Under the pieces are notes generated by a model, which had not been told where the DNA came from, searched no databases, and saw only the letters and a list, made by a program, of their open reading frames with translations. A stretch of 9,248 nt of DNA, taken from the NCBI GenBank assembly GCA_021161885.1, contig JAGGZS010000335.1, positions 1-9,248 of the forward strand, in the 5' to 3' direction. Within the stretch, counting starts at the first letter, position 1. Each line of letters starts with the position of its first letter. The translations under genes and the position numbers were made by a program. The stretch is from a bacterium. Lineage in GTDB: Bacteria > Auribacterota > Auribacteria > Auribacterales > Auribacteraceae. Below, in pieces: positions 6,241 through 9,248 of the stretch.

Positions 6241-8118
6241 TTACAGCTGGCTTATCAGGTTTTTGATTGCTTCCTGAAGCTGAACTGTTTTTTCTAATGT
6301 TTCTTTTACAAATCCATCCTGTTCAGCGGGTTTATGAGCTTGAGCGTAATCAGGTATGACTCGCACGCCGCGTTTATCATCTTTTTGTTTGGATACAAGA
6401 ACGCATTGAGCGATTTTTTCTTCCATTTCAGAAAGAAGGTTAAGATATTCAGCTACGGTTTTGCCGGGTAATTCTTCAAGGAGAACATTTCTTTCATGTT
6501 TCCAGCGGTCGCAGCCTAAACTTTCGTCGGTCAAAAGATTGTTTATCTGATCTTTTTCACCAAGCTCTATAAGTTTGTTAACGGCTTTATATAAACCGGT
6601 AAGACCATAATACTGAATATAGAATGTATAAGCGTCGATACCGTTTACACGGCTTCTTTCATACATATAACTTTTACCGAGCCCTTTGATATCTCTTGCA
6701 GTGTAAACATCTTTTTTCTCAGATATCTGAAGGCGGGCCCTCGCGTCTTTCATCATTTCCACTATATCCGGTCTGAATACTTCAAGGACAAGTTGCGAGC
6801 GTTTAGCCTTGTTGCGTTTCATATATTTGCCTTCATTACGTTTGATGACGTAGATGTTGTCAGACAAAACCCAGCCCGGCATAAGTTCATTATAGGCAGG
6901 CGATATACCGTCTAAAACCGCTCCCGGCGTGTTCATCAAAGAGAACGGAAACTCCATTTTCTGCGGAAGAGCACTTACTCCAGTAGCGATAATCGTATAA
7001 GGCGCGCGGCTGTAATCGGACGGAAATTTGATGTTTACGCTTAAACCGTAAAACAAACCTTCACCAGCCCATAATTCCTGGTCCGGCGCTTTTGATGTAT
7101 GGTTTGAACCAACGTTCGCGCCGTATCCGATATTACCTTTACCTTCCGGCCAGTAAGCAGCGATAAGCAGCGACTGATGGTGAAACCCTACGAAAGGACC
7201 CACAAGGCAAGCTGTTACTTCACCTTCGGCTATGCCTGTGTTTGCTCCGATAAGAGATTCAGTTAATTTACCATGTCTTTCAACATGAGAATGTTCGGTA
7301 AGGACTGATTTATCTACTATAGCCATTGAGGTAACTTCAGCGCCCCACTGGACAATAGATTCTTTCACATAAGCGCCGTCGCTGATTTCAGTTGATTCAT
7401 CTGTCAAGCTGTAAATTGTCGTATCCTGAACGAGCGTGGGATTATCAATATTCGCGCCTTCTCCAATATAAACATTGACTATTTTCTGGCTGTTTTTTAC
7501 AACAGCGTTTGCTTCTACAGTTCCTCTTGAGGAAGAAGCGGCTTTTTTATATTTTTCAACAAGGCTTTCGTATTGGGAAATAAGGTCTTTGTTGCCGCGT
7601 CCTGTAGCTATTGCCGCGGCGACATCAACAGTGATTTCAGGATAAGTAAGCACTTCACGTCCGCCGGTCTCAATAGCGATAGGCAGTTCAACGCCTATAC
7701 CGAAAGATGATTCGCCGTCCATTTCAAGAGTACCCACATTAGACAAATTAGCGCCCGATTTAACGCGGTAGTTAGATAAATTCTTTACGTTGACAATAGT
7801 AACGTCATCTAATATTTCACTGTTAAAAATAGTGCTGCCCGCTATACCATACCATTTGGTACCTGCGTAGCCGGATTGTTTTCCGAGATAAACACTGCCA
7901 TGCAAATATGAAGTATAAATATTATCGGGTATAAAATCGTCAGCTACGGTAATAGTCCCCCAATCGCAGGAAAAGTTGCCGTTTTGTTTTAAAACTTCAA
8001 TTTCTTTATCGGTTAATTTTCTTCCCTTAAGAGGAGTGGCGTTATCTTTGGCCGCCTTGATTACAGGCGAGTGGGCAATTGCTTTTTCAAGCTGAGAAAT
8101 AACATTATTTTTAGTCAT
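6241..8118 (-). CDS. DUF4954 family protein, left-handed beta-helix, function unknown
   Basis: From the ATG at 8118 the product has 625 residues. After a helical leader of about 34 residues comes LTDKEIEVL (35-43) and then a long region (about 62-340) with irregular hexapeptide-type turns (for example IGEGANI, ISDGAYV, IGYGANV), typical of a left-handed beta-helix. Family-like signatures are DGESSFGIGVE (134-144), ETGGREV (150-156), LVGPFVGFHHQSLL (305-318) and GSNHTSK (337-343). The last about 180 residues look mostly helical. No characterised activity is known to me; the beta-helix fold is shared with sugar nucleotidyltransferases and acyltransferases. It lies 131 bp downstream of nagB in the same direction, which hints at amino-sugar metabolism. 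Start choice: ATGs at 8142, 8130 and 8118 are in frame; the last two each have GGAGG exactly 5 nt upstream and 8142 has none, so 8118 or 8130 is most likely. Confidence 0.88.
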   Translation of the reverse strand: MTKNNVISQLEKAIAHSPVIKAAKDNATPLKGRKLTDKEIEVLKQNGNFSCDWGTITVADDFIPDNIYTSYLHGSVYLGKQSGYAGTKWYGIAGSTIFNSEILDDVTIVNVKNLSNYRVKSGANLSNVGTLEMDGESSFGIGVELPIAIETGGREVLTYPEITVDVAAAIATGRGNKDLISQYESLVEKYKKAASSSRGTVEANAVVKNSQKIVNVYIGEGANIDNPTLVQDTTIYSLTDESTEISDGAYVKESIVQWGAEVTSMAIVDKSVLTEHSHVERHGKLTESLIGANTGIAEGEVTACLVGPFVGFHHQSLLIAAYWPEGKGNIGYGANVGSNHTSKAPDQELWAGEGLFYGLSVNIKFPSDYSRAPYTIIATGVSALPQKMEFPFSLMNTPGAVLDGISPAYNELMPGWVLSDNIYVIKRNEGKYMKRNKAKRSQLVLEVFRPDIVEMMKDARARLQISEKKDVYTARDIKGLGKSYMYERSRVNGIDAYTFYIQYYGLTGLYKAVNKLIELGEKDQINNLLTDESLGCDRWKHERNVLLEELPGKTVAEYLNLLSEMEEKIAQCVLVSKQKDDKRGVRVIPDYAQAHKPAEQDGFVKETLEKTVQLQEAIKNLISQL

Positions 8119-8142
8119 AGTTGCCTCCATGCGTGCCTCCAT
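8119..8142 (-). repeat. Tandem duplication of a Shine-Dalgarno plus start codon unit
   Basis: On the minus strand ATGGAGGCACGC (8142-8131) is followed directly by ATGGAGGCAACT (8130-8119), then ATG at 8118. The first nine bases of the two 12-bp units are identical. Each unit supplies GGAGG at 5-nt spacing for the next ATG, and 12 is a multiple of 3, so all three ATGs share one frame. It decides the start of the DUF4954 gene and may provide two usable initiation sites. Confidence 0.8.
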
Positions 8143-8172
8143 TTTTTATCTTTATCATAAATAATTGTTTAT

Positions 8173-8222
8173 ATAAAATATATCCTCTGGATATACCAAG
8201 ATACCCGGAGGATATATTTTAT
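8173..8222 (-). terminator. Long AT-rich hairpin between nagB and the DUF4954 gene (possible attenuating terminator)
   Basis: Arms 8173-8187 and 8208-8222 are perfect 15-bp inverted copies (core AAAATATATCCTC), and two further G-C pairs are possible inside after one mismatch. The minus-strand descending arm ends in TATATTTTAT but no long T-run follows, so it could be a weak terminator, an attenuator lowering DUF4954 expression relative to nagB, or a 3'-end stabiliser of nagB mRNA. Confidence 0.55.
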
Positions 8223-8249
8223 TAAATATAACTGCGAAAGAATAGTAAA

Positions 8250-8996
8250 TTACGCATATTCTTTTGTTAATTTTGCCGCGGCGGCTTCATCAATGATGAC
8301 GGTCGTGTTTGAGTGTGCCTGCAAGAGAGATGCTGGCACATCTTCGGTTGCCGGACCTTCAACAGTTTTAACGATAGCGTCGGCTTTAGATTCTTTGTTA
8401 GCGATAAGAAGTATTTCCTTAGCGTCTAAAATAGTAGCCATACCCATTGATAATGCCTGAGTAGGAACATCTTTAGGGTCAGAGAAAAAACGTCCGTCTG
8501 AGTTAGCGGCTATAGTTTCCGGTGTAAGGTCGACAATACGAGTTCTTGAAGAACGAGGTGAACCGGGTTCGTTAAAAGCTATATGCCCGTTCCCGCCGAT
8601 ACCAAGAAGCTGAAGGTCTATTCCGCCAATGGCTTTGATAAGCATTTCATAACCGTCGCAGAATAATTGAGGATCAGCGGCTACGCCGTTTAATACGTAT
8701 GTATTTTCTTTTTTAATATTGACATGATTGAAGAGGTTGTCGTTCATAAAATAACGATAACTCTGGTCATGGTCGCCGTCTAATCCAAGATATTCATCAA
8801 GATTAAATGTGGTAACTTTAGAAAAATCAAGACCGTCTTGTTTATGCATCTTAATTAATTCTTTATACAATCCAACCGGTGTTCCGCCTGTTGCCAACCC
8901 CAAAATACAGTTTGGTTTTTTACAAATTAATTCAGCGAAAATTTTTGCGCCTGCGAGACTCATTTCATCTGTAGTCTTTTTGATTATTACTTTCAT
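8250..8996 (-). CDS. nagB: Glucosamine-6-phosphate deaminase
   Basis: This 248-residue enzyme would convert glucosamine 6-phosphate to fructose 6-phosphate and ammonia in the cytoplasm, linking amino-sugar catabolism to glycolysis. The phosphate-binding loop is LATGGTP (34-40), the catalytic segment is FNLDEYLGL (64-72, D67, equivalent to E. coli D72), and the active-site loop is GIGGNGHIAFNEPGS (132-146) with H138 and E143. The E. coli Asp141 position is Asn136 here, as in the Bacillus subtilis enzyme, which this protein resembles throughout (SRTRIVDLT, ALSMGMATIL, PASLLQAHSN). Its short C-terminus lacks the extra segment of the allosteric E. coli hexamer, so GlcNAc6P activation is less likely. 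The start is supported by AAGGAG at 9005-9010 with 8-nt spacing. It is the first gene of its transcription unit, with a clear promoter upstream, and is followed by the DUF4954 gene. Confidence 0.95.
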   Translation of the reverse strand: MKVIIKKTTDEMSLAGAKIFAELICKKPNCILGLATGGTPVGLYKELIKMHKQDGLDFSKVTTFNLDEYLGLDGDHDQSYRYFMNDNLFNHVNIKKENTYVLNGVAADPQLFCDGYEMLIKAIGGIDLQLLGIGGNGHIAFNEPGSPRSSRTRIVDLTPETIAANSDGRFFSDPKDVPTQALSMGMATILDAKEILLIANKESKADAIVKTVEGPATEDVPASLLQAHSNTTVIIDEAAAAKLTKEYA

Positions 8997-9040
8997 GTGT
9001 TTTACTCCTTTTTTTTGTTAATTATGTTGGACACACTCTT

Positions 9041-9076
9041 AAATTTCACCTTTATTCCCAAGTAAATATGAAATTT
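9041..9076 (-). repeat. Imperfect inverted repeat in the nagB leader
   Basis: AAATTTCA (9041-9048) and TGAAATTT (9069-9076) are perfect 8-bp inverted copies, with an inner TTTA/TAAA pair (9051-9054, 9063-9066) after a 2x2 mismatch. The element lies within the predicted nagB 5' untranslated region, upstream of the ribosome binding site. It could be an RNA stem or an operator; it is very AT-rich, so chance is possible. Confidence 0.4.
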
Positions 9077-9107
9077 ATCTAATCATTAACATCTTACAAA
9101 ACAACAA

Positions 9108-9141
9108 GTTACATATATCTTCTCAAGAAGGTTACATATAT
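9108..9141. promoter_or_regulatory. Candidate operator: direct repeats flanking a dyad at the nagB transcription start
   Basis: GTTACATATAT occurs twice in the same orientation (9108-9118 and 9131-9141), 23 bp apart. Exactly between them is the dyad CTTCT-CA-AGAAG (9119-9130). The right-hand repeat overlaps the predicted nagB -10 box and the dyad covers roughly +1 to +12, so a bound regulator could block initiation. The sequence does not resemble the NagR/DasR-type operator I know. Confidence 0.5.
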
Positions 9142-9166
9142 TACTAAATTGGATATTTAATGTCAA
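9138..9166 (-). promoter_or_regulatory. Sigma70-type promoter of nagB
   Basis: On the minus strand a perfect -35 box TTGACA (9161-9166) is followed, after a 17-bp spacer, by TAATAT (9138-9143), which matches the -10 consensus at 4 of 6 bases. Transcription would start near 9131 and give a leader of about 135 nt before the nagB ATG. This is the best-looking promoter in the window. Confidence 0.7.
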
Positions 9167-9235
9167 TAAAAAATATTCAGTCTTTACTTTATGATTATGC
9201 AACAAAAAGTGTGTACTTTTTATTTTGAGGTAAAA

Positions 9236-9248
9236 ATGCATGTAGGTA
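9236..9248 (+). CDS. Possible start of a divergent plus-strand gene, cut by the window edge
   Basis: ATG at 9236 is preceded by GAGGT (9227-9231) at 4-nt spacing and opens the codons Met-His-Val-Gly before the window ends. A TATGAT box at 9190-9195 could be its -10 element, although no good -35 is seen 17 bp upstream. Nothing can be said about the product. A regulator divergent from nagB would be a plausible arrangement, but that is only a guess. Confidence 0.25.

Noticed and set aside
8119..8142. The upstream ATG at 8142 as the DUF4954 start.
   Set aside because: The bases before it are only an A-rich run without a Shine-Dalgarno sequence, whereas the ATGs at 8130 and 8118 each have GGAGG at ideal spacing.

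Overview
The window is an AT-rich bacterial segment in which every well-supported gene lies on the minus strand, so transcription runs from right to left. The standard genetic code gives long, clean reading frames. A PilT-type ATPase, an InhA-like enoyl-ACP reductase, a DUF4954 protein and a B12-binding-type radical SAM protein together suggest a Gram-negative, probably uncultured lineage. Omnitrophota or Elusimicrobiota would fit, but this is a weak inference from gene content and not a phylogenetic result. I see no mobile element, tRNA, rRNA or CRISPR array.

Right side (about 6170-9248): an amino-sugar unit. nagB (glucosamine-6-phosphate deaminase) is preceded by a good sigma70-type promoter. 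The -10 box of that promoter overlaps one of two 11-bp direct repeats that flank a small dyad, which looks like an operator. nagB is followed, after an intergenic hairpin, by a large DUF4954 left-handed beta-helix protein of unknown function. A strong terminator hairpin (6173-6221) closes this unit. At the extreme right edge a plus-strand gene may begin, with only four codons visible.

Middle (4618-6146): an MtnX-like HAD phosphatase with a Cys-x2-Cys-x2-Cys cluster, then an enoyl-ACP reductase whose active site matches InhA (F-x8-Y-x6-K) better than the E. coli FabI pattern. A small terminator-like hairpin lies between them. Neither gene has much room for its own promoter in the intergenic gap.

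Left side (1-4361): a tight three-gene operon with 17-18 bp gaps. It holds a PilT family retraction ATPase, a radical SAM protein of the TIGR03960-like type, and a large polytopic YfhO-like membrane protein that runs off the left edge (582 codons visible). The 256-bp leader before pilT contains a 75-bp island of about 47% GC with a 7-bp inverted repeat, inside sequence of only about 13% GC, and could be a structured leader RNA.

There is no obviously new multi-gene system. The points most worth following are the nagB-DUF4954 pairing, the tandemly duplicated Shine-Dalgarno/start-codon unit in front of the DUF4954 gene, the nagB operator layout, and the pilT leader island.
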